Of a DNA stretch of 64,000 nucleotides, positions 25,408 through 33,376 are shown in pieces; position 1 is the stretch's first letter; the number at the start of each line of letters is the position of its first letter. The DNA comes from UBA5314 sp035560815 (GTDB lineage Bacteria > Bacillota > Syntrophomonadia > Syntrophomonadales > Syntrophomonadaceae): contig DATMYR010000012.1 in the NCBI GenBank assembly GCA_035560815.1, forward strand, positions 62,001 through 126,000, given 5' to 3'. Below the pieces are notes generated by a model. That model saw only the letters and a program-made list of their open reading frames with translations, did no database searches and was not told the DNA's origin. A program made the translations under genes and the position numbers.

Positions 25408-26388
25408 TTAAGCTAGATCGGCTTTGCCCAATGAGGCTTCCCATTTTTTACAGCGATCCCCCCAGAAGGCCAGAGAAACCTTTCCTCTTTTTATACAGAC
25501 TACCTCACACAGATTGGGGCACCCGGAGCATTCATAACTTCTGGAATGGAAGTCGCCCCCCAGAACAAAGTCGTCTCCCCGGAAAGCGGTTGGAGCACCA
25601 CTTCCCTCCATCTTTTCCCAGGCCAACAAGGCGGCGCCCACGGCCCCCATAACTTCATAATGAGGAGGAACCTGGACAGGCATACCCAGAACCTTTTCAA
25701 AAGCAGCTCGCAAACCCACATTGGCGGCTACACCGCCTTGAAACACGACCGGTTCTTCAATTTTCTTGCCTTTGCCTACGTTGTTCAAATAGTTCCTAAC
25801 CAGGGCTTCACAAAGACCCATGAGAATATCCTCCAGGGGATAACCCATTTGCTGTTTATGAATCATATCCGACTCGGCAAATACACCGCAGCGACCGGCG
25901 ATACGCACCGGCTGCCGGGCTTGAATCGCTCGACCACCGAAGGCTTCGATAGGAATATTTAGCCGGGCTGCTTGCTGGTCTAAAAATGATCCGGTTCCGG
26001 CAGCACAGACCGTATTCATAGCAAAATCGTAGACCACACTGTTGCGTAAGAGTATGAGTTTGGAGTCCTGCCCGCCGATCTCTATGATGGAGCGGACTTG
26101 GGGATAGTCATGAGACGCCGCTACTCCATGCGCAGTGATCTCGTTTTTTACCACATCGGCACCCAGCAGAATCTGGGCCAGATTTCTTCCGCTGCCGGTA
26201 GTCCCCACCCCCCTGATCCTGGCACGAGCAGGAAGGCTTCCGGCCAGCTGGGCAAACCCTTCCTGAATCGCTTTAACCGGATTGCCCAGAGTGCGTAAAT
26301 ATACCTTGCTTTTCAAACTGCCATTCTGGTCAAGAAGCACAAAATTACTGCTTACCGATCCGATGTCCACACCCAGGTAGTAATTCAA
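25408..26388 (-). CDS. 2-Hydroxyacyl-CoA dehydratase activase-like ATPase (BadF/HgdC family)
   Basis: The 326-residue ASKHA ATPase has GVDIGSVSSNFVLLD (phosphate 1), IIEIGGQDSKLI and FQGGVAANVGL. CAAGTGSFLDQQA and IAGRCGVFAESD carry the cysteines that bind a [4Fe-4S] cluster at the dimer interface in HgdC. Activases of this family couple ATP hydrolysis to injection of a low-potential electron into a dehydratase-type partner. A C-terminal CSGCPNLCEVVCIKRGK adds four more cysteines. It is the last gene of the run that begins with spoVAC and follows two likely partner proteins. The start is TTG at 26388. Confidence 0.85.
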   Translation of the reverse strand: MNYYLGVDIGSVSSNFVLLDQNGSLKSKVYLRTLGNPVKAIQEGFAQLAGSLPARARIRGVGTTGSGRNLAQILLGADVVKNEITAHGVAASHDYPQVRSIIEIGGQDSKLILLRNSVVYDFAMNTVCAAGTGSFLDQQAARLNIPIEAFGGRAIQARQPVRIAGRCGVFAESDMIHKQQMGYPLEDILMGLCEALVRNYLNNVGKGKKIEEPVVFQGGVAANVGLRAAFEKVLGMPVQVPPHYEVMGAVGAALLAWEKMEGSGAPTAFRGDDFVLGGDFHSRSYECSGCPNLCEVVCIKRGKVSLAFWGDRCKKWEASLGKADLA

Positions 26389-26451
26389 TTTCTATTTCTC
26401 CTTCCTTTATCGCCCAATGGCCTGTCATGAAGCGAGGTGATCCTCCATGCG

Positions 26452-27585
26452 TTAGCAGGTTGACACCCCAGGCCTGGATGTTTGAAGCCCGGCTGCTCCG
26501 ACTTGACCTGGCTGACCTTTCTTTCGGGCCAGCATATCTACAAAGGCCTCAAGTCGTGTGTATACCCCGGCCGCCCCCGAGTGTTCGTCAAAATATATAG
26601 TCATGCAGGGAATTTCCCATTCCCGGCTGACCCGGCCCAACACTGATTGGGCAACAATTTCAGGCATGCAGGTTAAAGGGCCAATTTGGATTAACCCATC
26701 AAAGTTCCGCCGGGCAAAATCCACACTGGACCCGACAGTTTCCTGCCCACATCCGCCTACCCAATGGTTCAGATAAGGGCGCGCACAGTTCACAATATGG
26801 CGGTGATTGGTTTTCTTAGCCCATCCGCCCAGGACATGATCGTTTACCCAGTCACTGAGATACACAGAACGGATTACCTCAGCATTAAGACGTCCCATAT
26901 AACGAGCTGCATCGCAGTTCGTGCTTGGTTCAAGCACCGTATATATCTCCCCCACCAGTCCGATTCGTAAGACTTCGGTCTGATGGCAGGGTAACGCTTG
27001 CATATCCTTTTTAATCTTCTGAACCAGCTCTTTAACCTGTCGCCGTTGACTGGCTCCATCGATCTCTTCTAATCCCCGCTGAAAGATCTTTTCAACATGA
27101 TCTTTGTTCAGAGCCCGGGGCAAGTAGTACTCGACAGCCTTTTCCAGTTCTTCGATGGCGATCAGTTTAAACCAGGCCAGCTTCAGAACCCGGTATGCTT
27201 CCCTGATGGATACCCTTTCACCTACGGCCTTGATCTGTTTTAAAAGATCAGACAAGCGGGAGTCCGGCGCTTCTAACACCACCATACGGAAACTATATCC
27301 CAGCTCATTAAGAATCTCCCTCTCAACCTGAGCGTAATAACCAAAACGGCAGGGCCCCCACCCTCCGGCCATGACGATGGTATCGGCTCCCATCTCCAGA
27401 GCCTCGATAAAATTACCGACATTGACCTTGAGAGGCAGGCAGGCAAATTCCGGGGAATATTTGATTCCCAGTTCCAGGGTCCGCTTAGTGATGGGCGGTG
27501 GAACAACTACCTCCTGTTTCAAGCCTGAAAACAGGGTCTTCAAGGGAATATGCAGGTTGCCCATATGGGGAAATGTTATCTTCAT
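26452..27585 (-). CDS. HgdB-like protein (COG3580/3581 group), activase partner
   Basis: The 377-residue protein belongs to the 2-hydroxyglutaryl-CoA dehydratase D-component-like superfamily: SPEFACLPLKVNVGNFIEAL, MAGGWGPCRFGYYA, VGGCGQETVGSS and FDEHSGAAGVYTRLEAFVDML. Several conserved cysteines could hold an Fe-S cluster. It resembles one of the domains found in large fused activase-related proteins rather than a proven dehydratase. ATG 27585 follows GGAGG. Its 5' end overlaps the upstream gene by 101 nt, which is unusual. No substrate can be named. Confidence 0.75.
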   Translation of the reverse strand: MKITFPHMGNLHIPLKTLFSGLKQEVVVPPPITKRTLELGIKYSPEFACLPLKVNVGNFIEALEMGADTIVMAGGWGPCRFGYYAQVEREILNELGYSFRMVVLEAPDSRLSDLLKQIKAVGERVSIREAYRVLKLAWFKLIAIEELEKAVEYYLPRALNKDHVEKIFQRGLEEIDGASQRRQVKELVQKIKKDMQALPCHQTEVLRIGLVGEIYTVLEPSTNCDAARYMGRLNAEVIRSVYLSDWVNDHVLGGWAKKTNHRHIVNCARPYLNHWVGGCGQETVGSSVDFARRNFDGLIQIGPLTCMPEIVAQSVLGRVSREWEIPCMTIYFDEHSGAAGVYTRLEAFVDMLARKKGQPGQVGAAGLQTSRPGVSTC

Positions 27586-28555
27586 GATCTTTGTTCCTCC
27601 TTCGCCGGAGCATGTCGCAGAAAGCTTCCAAGCGGGTGAGAAGCCCTGCTTCCCCGGTATGTTCATCCATGGTAAGAAACATGAAGGGTTTGTGCTTAAT
27701 ATACCGCTGAATAATTTCCCCGATGATGGAGTCCGGGCCACAGCCGAAACAGGCAGTATAAACGATTCCATCTATATCCGAACGCTGGTCCATATGCAGA
27801 GCACTGCCCAGTAGTCTGCGCCCCAAAGTCCAGAATACTCGTTTGGGAATCGATGCTGCACGCTCTTCAATCACCTGGGATTCTATACCTTCTGCCAGGA
27901 GCACGCGACAGCCCTGCTGGCGAAATTGATTGACGAGGTTCATACTTAATCCAGCATCGTAGATGGCGTAGCCATGCCCTAAAACCCCGATATGTAGATC
28001 TCCTTCTTCCTGGGTCGCAACGCCTTGACCTTCCCATACCTGGATGGCCTCGGCCATGGTTCCCCCCTGGGAAGCCAGGGTTTGGCAAAAGCGAAGCTCC
28101 TGTTCAGCATGATGCAAAGCTCTTTGTACAGCTCTCTTACTGCAGCCCAAGAACTGCCCCAGACGCATTAGATCGCGGTTGAATACGCGCTCATTGCGGC
28201 TTAAATCAATGGTTATGTCAATCAGGGGTGGACAGTCAGGCACGAGGGCCCGCACCATATCTGGCAAACCCATGAATTTTGGGCATATGTAGCTTCTTTG
28301 TTCAACGCTCACCAGGCGAGGAACAAACAGGTAATCAGGGTGGTGTTGAATGATTTCCACAATATGGCCCAGATAAACTTTTATTGGCAGACAGGTCTCA
28401 TCGACTGCGACAGCAATACCTCGATCCATGGTCTGGCGGGTGGTGTTTGAAGATGTGATTACCTCCAGCCCCAGGTCCATAAAGAAAGTCTTCCACAAAG
28501 GGAAGTAGTAATAATAAAAAAGCCCCTGGGGGATACCAATCCTCTTCATGTCCAT
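27485..28555 (-). CDS. HgdB-like protein (COG3580/3581 group), second copy
   Basis: This 356-residue relative of the next gene has VDETCLPIKVYLGHIVEI, RSYICPKFMGLPDMV, YTACFGCGPDSIIGEII and MDEHTGEAGLLTRLEAFCDML. The last ~35 residues after the conserved end are not family-like and overlap the next gene. It starts 11 nt after spoVAEa (ATG 28555, or 28549 with better spacing from GGAGG), so it is almost certainly co-transcribed with the spoVA genes. The two HgdB-like proteins plus the activase form a complete candidate electron-activated enzyme system. Confidence 0.75.
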   Translation of the reverse strand: MDMKRIGIPQGLFYYYYFPLWKTFFMDLGLEVITSSNTTRQTMDRGIAVAVDETCLPIKVYLGHIVEIIQHHPDYLFVPRLVSVEQRSYICPKFMGLPDMVRALVPDCPPLIDITIDLSRNERVFNRDLMRLGQFLGCSKRAVQRALHHAEQELRFCQTLASQGGTMAEAIQVWEGQGVATQEEGDLHIGVLGHGYAIYDAGLSMNLVNQFRQQGCRVLLAEGIESQVIEERAASIPKRVFWTLGRRLLGSALHMDQRSDIDGIVYTACFGCGPDSIIGEIIQRYIKHKPFMFLTMDEHTGEAGLLTRLEAFCDMLRRRRNKDHEDNISPYGQPAYSLEDPVFRLETGGSCSTAHH

Positions 28556-28566
28556 TTGCCTCCATA

Positions 28567-29163
28567 CTATATTTCATCCTGCGGATTGTAGGGATAGTGG
28601 ATTCCTCTTCGCTTTAGGATCTCTTCCAGCCCACGCCGGGTGGCTGCTGCATGGGGTGCTGTTTCATCATTCTTGCCTAAATCTCCGCATCCTATAACCA
28701 GCAGATCGGGATGCCGGGCTAATATTTCCACCGTGTCTCCTCGCAATTCCTTTTGCCGGCCGGCCGGGTGCCCATATTTATCGACTGGAACATTGACCGT
28801 CTTCCCTCCGGCGGTCACTGAGCAATCCACTCCGACCCCTTTCACGCGGCTGTTGGAAGCCACCGCTATAACGCCGAGAACTTCAATTCGTTCAGGGTGA
28901 TCGAGCAGGTTTTCTATAATGCGCTCACCGGCTCCAGTTCCCCTGAAGCCTTGATCATCGGCCATGACCACGACGGGATCACGAGGAACCTGGAGCACAT
29001 ACGAGACGATTTCCCGCCCACCGAGCTGGCTGGGATTGCCGCCCGAAACCCTGAGCACAAACAGCCCTAGATCCTCTGCAGCCATTTCAATGTCGCGTTG
29101 AGCAGCCGGATCTCCATCAGTAACGATGATAACCCGCACTCGTTTATTCATCTGCTGTGTCAT
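28567..29163 (-). CDS. spoVAEA: Stage V sporulation protein AEa
   Basis: The 198-residue soluble protein has VIIVTDGDPAAQRDIEMAAEDLGL at its start and VSGGNPSQLGG, VMADDQGFRGTGAGE and LVIGCGDLGKNDETAPHAAATRRGLEEIL, the standard SpoVAEa signature. It belongs to the SpoVA set that moves dipicolinic acid into the forespore and out on germination. It is separated by 3 nt from spoVAEb. Confidence 0.9.
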   Translation of the reverse strand: MTQQMNKRVRVIIVTDGDPAAQRDIEMAAEDLGLFVLRVSGGNPSQLGGREIVSYVLQVPRDPVVVMADDQGFRGTGAGERIIENLLDHPERIEVLGVIAVASNSRVKGVGVDCSVTAGGKTVNVPVDKYGHPAGRQKELRGDTVEILARHPDLLVIGCGDLGKNDETAPHAAATRRGLEEILKRRGIHYPYNPQDEI

Positions 29164-29166
29164 ATC

Positions 29167-29526
29167 TCATCCTTTGGGATTAAATAGTACTGCCATCACG
29201 TAGCCGAAGACAATGGCTGCTGTGATTCCGGCGGCTGTGGCTTCTACCCCTCCGCTGAAAGCCCCCAGAATCCCCTTCTGCTCTACAGCTTTCAGAGCAC
29301 CCTGAGTCAGGGAGTGCCCAAAACCGGAAAGGGGAATGGTGGCACCAGCTCCTCCTATGTTCACCAGGGGTTGGTATAGACCCAGCCCGCTTAATATAGC
29401 GCCCCCTGTAATGTATCCAACCAGGATATGTCCGGGCGTGATGCTGGGTTTAGTCAAGTCCATAATTAGCTGTCCGATAAGGCAGAGTGCCCCCCCCACT
29501 AAAAAGGTCATATAAATGGGTACCAT
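29167..29526 (-). CDS. spoVAEB: Stage V sporulation protein AEb
   Basis: The 119-residue membrane protein has about four hydrophobic segments and the paired motifs LTKPSITPGHILVGYITGGA and PLSGFGHSLTQGALKA seen in SpoVAEb and, in related form, in SpoVAC. It is a probable part of the inner-membrane DPA channel. The start is ATG after ACAGGAGGAA, 13 nt past spoVAD. Confidence 0.92.
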   Translation of the reverse strand: MVPIYMTFLVGGALCLIGQLIMDLTKPSITPGHILVGYITGGAILSGLGLYQPLVNIGGAGATIPLSGFGHSLTQGALKAVEQKGILGAFSGGVEATAAGITAAIVFGYVMAVLFNPKG

Positions 29527-29539
29527 AGGCTTCCTCCTG

Positions 29540-30553
29540 TTAGATATTTTCTATGGCCACCGCATGAGCAATGGCGGGAATGGTTTCGCCTTGAAACTGA
29601 CTTACCGGGCTCATCAATGCTCCGGTTGCTACAAGAAGTAAACGGTTTATCTGGCCTTCATGCATCTTCTTCAGTAACGGACCGCACAACATAGCGGCTG
29701 AGCAGCCGCAGCCACTCCCCCCGGAATCCACTCCCTGGTTATGATCAAAAAGCAGCACGCCGCAATCGCTGTAATTCGGCCGGGGCACCAAACCATCTTT
29801 GACAAAGAGCTGCTCGGCCAGGGCCATGCCCACCTTCCCCAAATCCCCGGTAACAATCAGATCATAATAGTCATTGGGCCTTTGCAGGTCCTGAAAATGG
29901 GTTTTTATCGTATGAACAGCGGCCGGCGCCATGGCGCTTCCCATATCGGAAGCATCGGTCTGTCCCATATCGATTACCCGTCCCAGGGTGATCGAGGTAA
30001 CCCGGGGTCCGATCCCCAGGGCGTCAAGTACTACGGCCCCCGATGCAGTTGCTGTCCACTGGGAGCTGGGCGTTTTTTGCACCCCCTGCTCGGTAGGAAA
30101 CCGGAACTGCCTCTCTGCGGTGTGGTGGTGACTGCAAGCTGAAGCAACCGCCTTTAAGAAATAACCACCGTCGATGAGCATTGCGGCTACAGCCAGAGCT
30201 TCGGCCATGGTCGAACAAGCTCCATAGAGACCCAGTAAAGGCATCTTAAATTCGCGAGCGGCAAAACTGGTAGCGATGATCTGATTCAACAGATCCCCGG
30301 CCAGCATGACTTCGATGTCCTCCTCCTGATAGTTTCCTTTGCTGATGGCGAGTTTGATGGTCTCCCGCATCAGTTTGCTCTCCGCCAGCTCCCAGGTTTT
30401 TTCTCCGAAATTATAGTCATCGAGGACCCAATCGAAATCACTGGCCCAGGGGCCTTCCCCTTCCTTGGGCCCTACCACCGCCGCCCACGATGTGAGCACC
30501 GGTGGCTGATTCAATACTACTGTCTGCATACCCCTCTTTTTTGGGGCGGTCAT
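29540..30553 (-). CDS. spoVAD: Stage V sporulation protein AD
   Basis: The 337-residue protein has a thiolase/ketoacyl-synthase fold (LLGLYGACSTMAEAL, with the Cys in the nucleophile position). SpoVAD binds dipicolinic acid on the outer face of the spore inner membrane. It is the usual length and lies between spoVAC and spoVAEb in the conserved order. Confidence 0.94.
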   Translation of the reverse strand: MTAPKKRGMQTVVLNQPPVLTSWAAVVGPKEGEGPWASDFDWVLDDYNFGEKTWELAESKLMRETIKLAISKGNYQEEDIEVMLAGDLLNQIIATSFAAREFKMPLLGLYGACSTMAEALAVAAMLIDGGYFLKAVASACSHHHTAERQFRFPTEQGVQKTPSSQWTATASGAVVLDALGIGPRVTSITLGRVIDMGQTDASDMGSAMAPAAVHTIKTHFQDLQRPNDYYDLIVTGDLGKVGMALAEQLFVKDGLVPRPNYSDCGVLLFDHNQGVDSGGSGCGCSAAMLCGPLLKKMHEGQINRLLLVATGALMSPVSQFQGETIPAIAHAVAIENI

Positions 30554-30620
30554 GAGCCAGCCTCCTTTAAGGCTTATCTTGGCAAGTGCCGCTCAGGCAA
30601 CACATTGACTCCGTAAGCCT

Positions 30621-31082
30621 TCAGCTATTCATAAAGACTTTTATCAATCCAATAAGCACTGATACAACAAAACCGAAGAGCAGGGTGGGTCCGGCAACGC
30701 TAAAAATTCGAGCTCCCACGCCAAATACGTAGCCCTCTCTTTTGAACTCCATGGCGGCAGCCACGATGGAATTAGCAAATCCGGTGATGGGCACGATGGA
30801 ACCAGCTCCCGCTTTAGCCCCGATTTCATCGTAAATGCCTAATCCCGTTAATAAGGCTCCCAAAAATATCATGATTACCGATGTTGATGTGAAAGCATCT
30901 TGTTTGCTCATTCCAGCCATAATCATATAATTAACCATGTACTGGGCGATCACGCAGATGAATCCCCCCACCACGAATGCCCAGATGCAGTGTACGAACA
31001 CCGCCGGCTTTGGTTTTACGGTTTTAACCAGCTGTTCATATTCCTCGATTTCTATTTTGTGCAGTTTATCCGTTGCATTCAT
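30621..31082 (-). CDS. spoVAC: Stage V sporulation protein AC
   Basis: The 153-residue membrane protein has about four hydrophobic segments and PITGFANSIVAAAMEFKREGYVFGVGARIF. SpoVAC acts as a mechanosensitive DPA channel in spores. It is the first gene of this spoVA operon; spoVAA, AB and AF are absent here, as in many Clostridia. A sigma-G-like promoter lies 20 bp upstream. Confidence 0.94.
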   Translation of the reverse strand: MNATDKLHKIEIEEYEQLVKTVKPKPAVFVHCIWAFVVGGFICVIAQYMVNYMIMAGMSKQDAFTSTSVIMIFLGALLTGLGIYDEIGAKAGAGSIVPITGFANSIVAAAMEFKREGYVFGVGARIFSVAGPTLLFGFVVSVLIGLIKVFMNS

Positions 31083-31101
31083 GAATTCACCTCTTCGGTA
31101 G

Positions 31102-31132
31102 AATTATGGTTCTTCACTGAACGTTTTATGCG
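31102..31132 (-). promoter_or_regulatory. Sigma-G/F-like promoter of the spoVA operon
   Basis: On the minus strand, CGCATA (31132-31127), 18 bp, then CATAATT (31108-31102) fits the forespore consensus (-35 GMATA, -10 CATWMTA) closely. In Bacillus the spoVA operon is a sigma-G target. Confidence 0.6.
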
Positions 31133-31143
31133 GTACACAAACA

Positions 31144-31171
31144 AAAACAACACCCGATCAGGTGTTGTTTT
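31144..31171 (-). terminator. Terminator of the dodecin gene
   Basis: An 11-bp stem (31144-31154 with 31161-31171) with a 6-nt loop lies 17 bp past the dodecin stop and ends in a T-rich run on the minus strand. It isolates dodecin from the spoVA operon. Confidence 0.75.
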
Positions 31172-31187
31172 GTCAAACGGAAGTAGG

Positions 31188-31382
31188 CTATTCTACATAG
31201 GCTATTTTAATATTGGCTTTATAGTCTACAATCTTATTGTTCTGGCAGCTTGCAGTCCAGTTGTATACTTCTACACCGGTAATGTTCTTGTAATCCCGGG
31301 AAGCATCCCGCACCGCACTTTCAATAGCATCCTGCCAACTTATCGAGGATTCGCCCACAAATTCTGAAACCTTGACTTTCAC
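31188..31382 (-). CDS. Dodecin-like flavin-binding protein
   Basis: The 64-residue protein reads as a dodecin: short beta-alpha-beta-beta with FVGESSISWQDAIESAVRDASR, a central NITGVEVYNW and a final IVDYKANIKIAYVE. Dodecins assemble as 12-mers that store flavins or CoA. I prefer GTG 31382, which has AGGAGG 8 nt upstream, over GTG 31388. Confidence 0.8.
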   Translation of the reverse strand: MKVKVSEFVGESSISWQDAIESAVRDASRDYKNITGVEVYNWTASCQNNKIVDYKANIKIAYVE

Positions 31383-31413
31383 AAACACAACCTCCTAGAT
31401 TTTTTTCTAATTT

Positions 31414-31627
31414 TAGTACTATGTAAAGCCTAAAACTTGAATTCCCACCGGCCAAATTTCCGCTGGGCTTCGTTGTCGTCAATCGCAATACGTCCAGTAT
31501 TACTCATTCTCCGACGGCCATGGACGGTCTAGTGTCGCGGTGCCAAGGATGGCAAGGAGCGACCGCCTTGCCCTGCAAAAATTTTTCTCGGCGGGTAAAA
31601 TAAACTTTTAGACTTTACATAGTACTA
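31414..31627. mobile_element. MITE-like element with ~25-bp terminal inverted repeats
   Basis: The ends 31414-31438 and 31603-31627 are inverted repeats that differ at only two positions. They begin TAGTACTATGTAAAG, and weaker complementarity continues inward. The ~165-bp interior shows no gene. The outer TA suggests a TA target, as used by IS630/mariner-type transposases, but no transposase is present. It lies between dodecin and sigF. Confidence 0.65.
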
Positions 31628-31711
31628 GTCTGGTTTGATCAAGCAGGGTTTATACAGAAAATGCGAAACGCTTCATGACAGTCGCAGGAGTGAAATCCGA
31701 GAAAAGAAAAA

Positions 31712-31729
31712 GGAACCCGTTCGGGCTCC
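31712..31729 (-). terminator. Terminator of the spoIIA operon
   Basis: A 7-bp stem (31712-31718 with 31723-31729), with one G-U pair in RNA, is followed on the minus strand by TTTTTCTTTTC, 22 bp beyond the sigF stop. Confidence 0.7.
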
Positions 31730-31751
31730 CATGGTTTAAAACAAGAAAAGG

Positions 31752-32483
31752 TTAGATCATCACCCCGCGCAGTTTAAACAGCGCAGCTTTTTCAATCCGT
31801 GATACCTGAACCTGAGAAACCCCCAGAACCGAAGCAATCTTGGCCTGGGTTTCATCCCGGAAAAAGCGGCGGATAATAACCTCTTTTTCCCGAGGTTCCA
31901 ACTTATCCAGTGCTTCGCGCAAAGCGACCCGTTCCAGAATAGCTTTGCTGCTATCCTCACCAGTCAGGGTATTAATGAGCGATAGTGGTTCGCGATCATC
32001 CCCCGGGAAAGCATCGTAGATATAAGCAGGTGCCTGGCAGGCTTCCATAGCCATCACGATCTCTTCTTTCTCGATATCAAGGGTACCGGCAATTTCATTA
32101 ATGCTCGGCTCCCGGCCCAACTCCCCTCGGAGCTTGTCCTGCGCCCAGCGGATGCGCTGGTAAACCTCTTTGATCCCTCGCTGGACTTTGACCATTCCAT
32201 CATCGCGCAGAAACTTCTTAATCTCGCCGATGATCATCGGCACTGCATAGGTGGAAAAACGAACGCCAAAGCTTCGGTCAAATTTATCAATGGCTTTCAG
32301 CAAACCAATCGACCCGATTTGGAAAAGGTCCTCATAATCGTAGGAAGTATTTTTGAAGCGCTCCAGAACCATGTAGATAAGACCGACATTTCCCTGATAC
32401 AGGTCTGCTCTGGCTTCCATGTCCCCTTCCTGGGCCTTTTGAATCAGTGCTTCGTTTTCCTGAAAGGATCGTGGTGAGGTCAT
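31752..32483 (-). CDS. sigF: RNA polymerase sporulation sigma factor F
   Basis: This 243-residue sigma-70 factor has region 2 (DYEDLFQIGSIGLLKAIDKFD, FSTYAVPMIIGEIKKFLRDDG), region 3 and region 4 (EKEVIIRRFFRDETQAKIASVLGVSQVQVSRIE). Sigma-F and sigma-G look alike, but the position 3 nt behind spoIIAB identifies sigF, the first forespore-specific factor. It is held inactive by SpoIIAB until asymmetric division. The start is ATG after GGAGG. Confidence 0.95.
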   Translation of the reverse strand: MTSPRSFQENEALIQKAQEGDMEARADLYQGNVGLIYMVLERFKNTSYDYEDLFQIGSIGLLKAIDKFDRSFGVRFSTYAVPMIIGEIKKFLRDDGMVKVQRGIKEVYQRIRWAQDKLRGELGREPSINEIAGTLDIEKEEIVMAMEACQAPAYIYDAFPGDDREPLSLINTLTGEDSSKAILERVALREALDKLEPREKEVIIRRFFRDETQAKIASVLGVSQVQVSRIEKAALFKLRGVMI

Positions 32484-32486
32484 ACT

Positions 32487-32942
32487 CTAACCTCCTTCAG
32501 AAAAACCTTCTTCATCCGGGTGCATAAATGAGCGGCGGAGGCATACGCTTGTCCCTTGACCAGGCTCGCTCCTAATGTCCATCTCATCCATAAAGGATTT
32601 CATGAAGGTGAATCCCAAACCCATCCGCCCCGGTTCACTGGAGTAAGCTGGCTCCAAAGCCTGTTCCAGGTTCTGGATTCCACAGCCGAAATCTTCTATG
32701 ATGATTTCCAGAGAGCGATCATCAAGGATGGAAACATGAATCTTGATCTGCTCGCCAGGACGGTTATTATACCCATGAATAATACTGTTCGATACCGCTT
32801 CAGAAACCACCAGCTTAACTTCCTCAAGGTCATCAAGGGTGCAATCCAATTGTGAAACGAAAGCGCCCACACACGCGCGGGCAAAAGCAACGTTTTCCGG
32901 CAGACTGGGGAACTCAAACTGGACGTAGTTTTTTACGTTCAT
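32487..32942 (-). CDS. spoIIAB: Anti-sigma F factor (serine kinase)
   Basis: The 151-residue GHKL-family kinase has the N box SEAVSNSIIHGY, the G1 box IIEDFGCGIQ and MGLGFTFMKSFMD with LRRSF near the end. It binds sigma-F and phosphorylates SpoIIAA. It lies in canonical order between spoIIAA and sigF. Confidence 0.95.
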   Translation of the reverse strand: MNVKNYVQFEFPSLPENVAFARACVGAFVSQLDCTLDDLEEVKLVVSEAVSNSIIHGYNNRPGEQIKIHVSILDDRSLEIIIEDFGCGIQNLEQALEPAYSSEPGRMGLGFTFMKSFMDEMDIRSEPGQGTSVCLRRSFMHPDEEGFSEGG

Positions 32943-32977
32943 GATCCTTCCAGCTCAAAGCTGGTCCTCACCTCCCT

Positions 32978-33310
32978 CTAGATATTAACGGCTTCCTGCT
33001 CGTTGGCCAACAAGGGGATCAGTTTATTGATCCCCGAAAAGTTCAGGATCTTTTCCACCGATGATCGCGCCCCCACGATGGACATGCGTCCCTTTAGGGC
33101 TGATACTTTTTTATATCGACCGATGAGCATTCCCAAGCCCGAACTGTCTATGAAAGTGACCTTTTCCATATTCATGATTAAGTTCTTTATTCTTTTACTT
33201 TCCATGATCTGGTCAATATCCTGCCGGATGGTGTCTGCCACTCCCAAATCAAGTTCGCCGTTTAACCGCACCACAAGGGTGTCTCGGACCAACTTGTGAT
33301 CTATCTCCAA
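32978..33310 (-). CDS. spoIIAA: Anti-sigma F factor antagonist
   Basis: The 110-residue STAS-domain protein has NMEKVTFIDSSGLGMLIGRYK, where the Ser of DSSG is the residue that SpoIIAB phosphorylates and SpoIIE dephosphorylates. I choose TTG 33310 because AGGGAGG lies 8 nt upstream and the length fits SpoIIAA (about 117). The frame to 33367 adds unrelated residues. Confidence 0.93.
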   Translation of the reverse strand: MEIDHKLVRDTLVVRLNGELDLGVADTIRQDIDQIMESKRIKNLIMNMEKVTFIDSSGLGMLIGRYKKVSALKGRMSIVGARSSVEKILNFSGINKLIPLLANEQEAVNI

Positions 33311-33336
33311 TGTGCTTCCCTCCCTGAATATGGAAT

Positions 33337-33363
33337 GTTCTACAGGGAGATCGCAATACCTTC
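33337..33363 (-). promoter_or_regulatory. Candidate sigma-H promoter of spoIIAA
   Basis: On the minus strand, GAAGGTATT (33363-33355), 11 bp, then GTAGAAC (33343-33337) fits the sigma-H pattern RNAGGAWWW-N11/12-RNNGAAT with one deviation in each half. In Bacillus the spoIIA operon is sigma-H dependent. Confidence 0.45.
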
Positions 33364-33376
33364 TCAAAAATTACCT

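Noticed and set aside
27485..27585. Frameshift joining the two HgdB-like genes into one broken gene
   Set aside because: Both proteins have complete conserved starts and ends; they are separate homologues that overlap.
31752..32483. Sigma-G instead of sigma-F
   Set aside because: The spoIIAA-spoIIAB-sigF order with 3-nt spacing decides for sigF.
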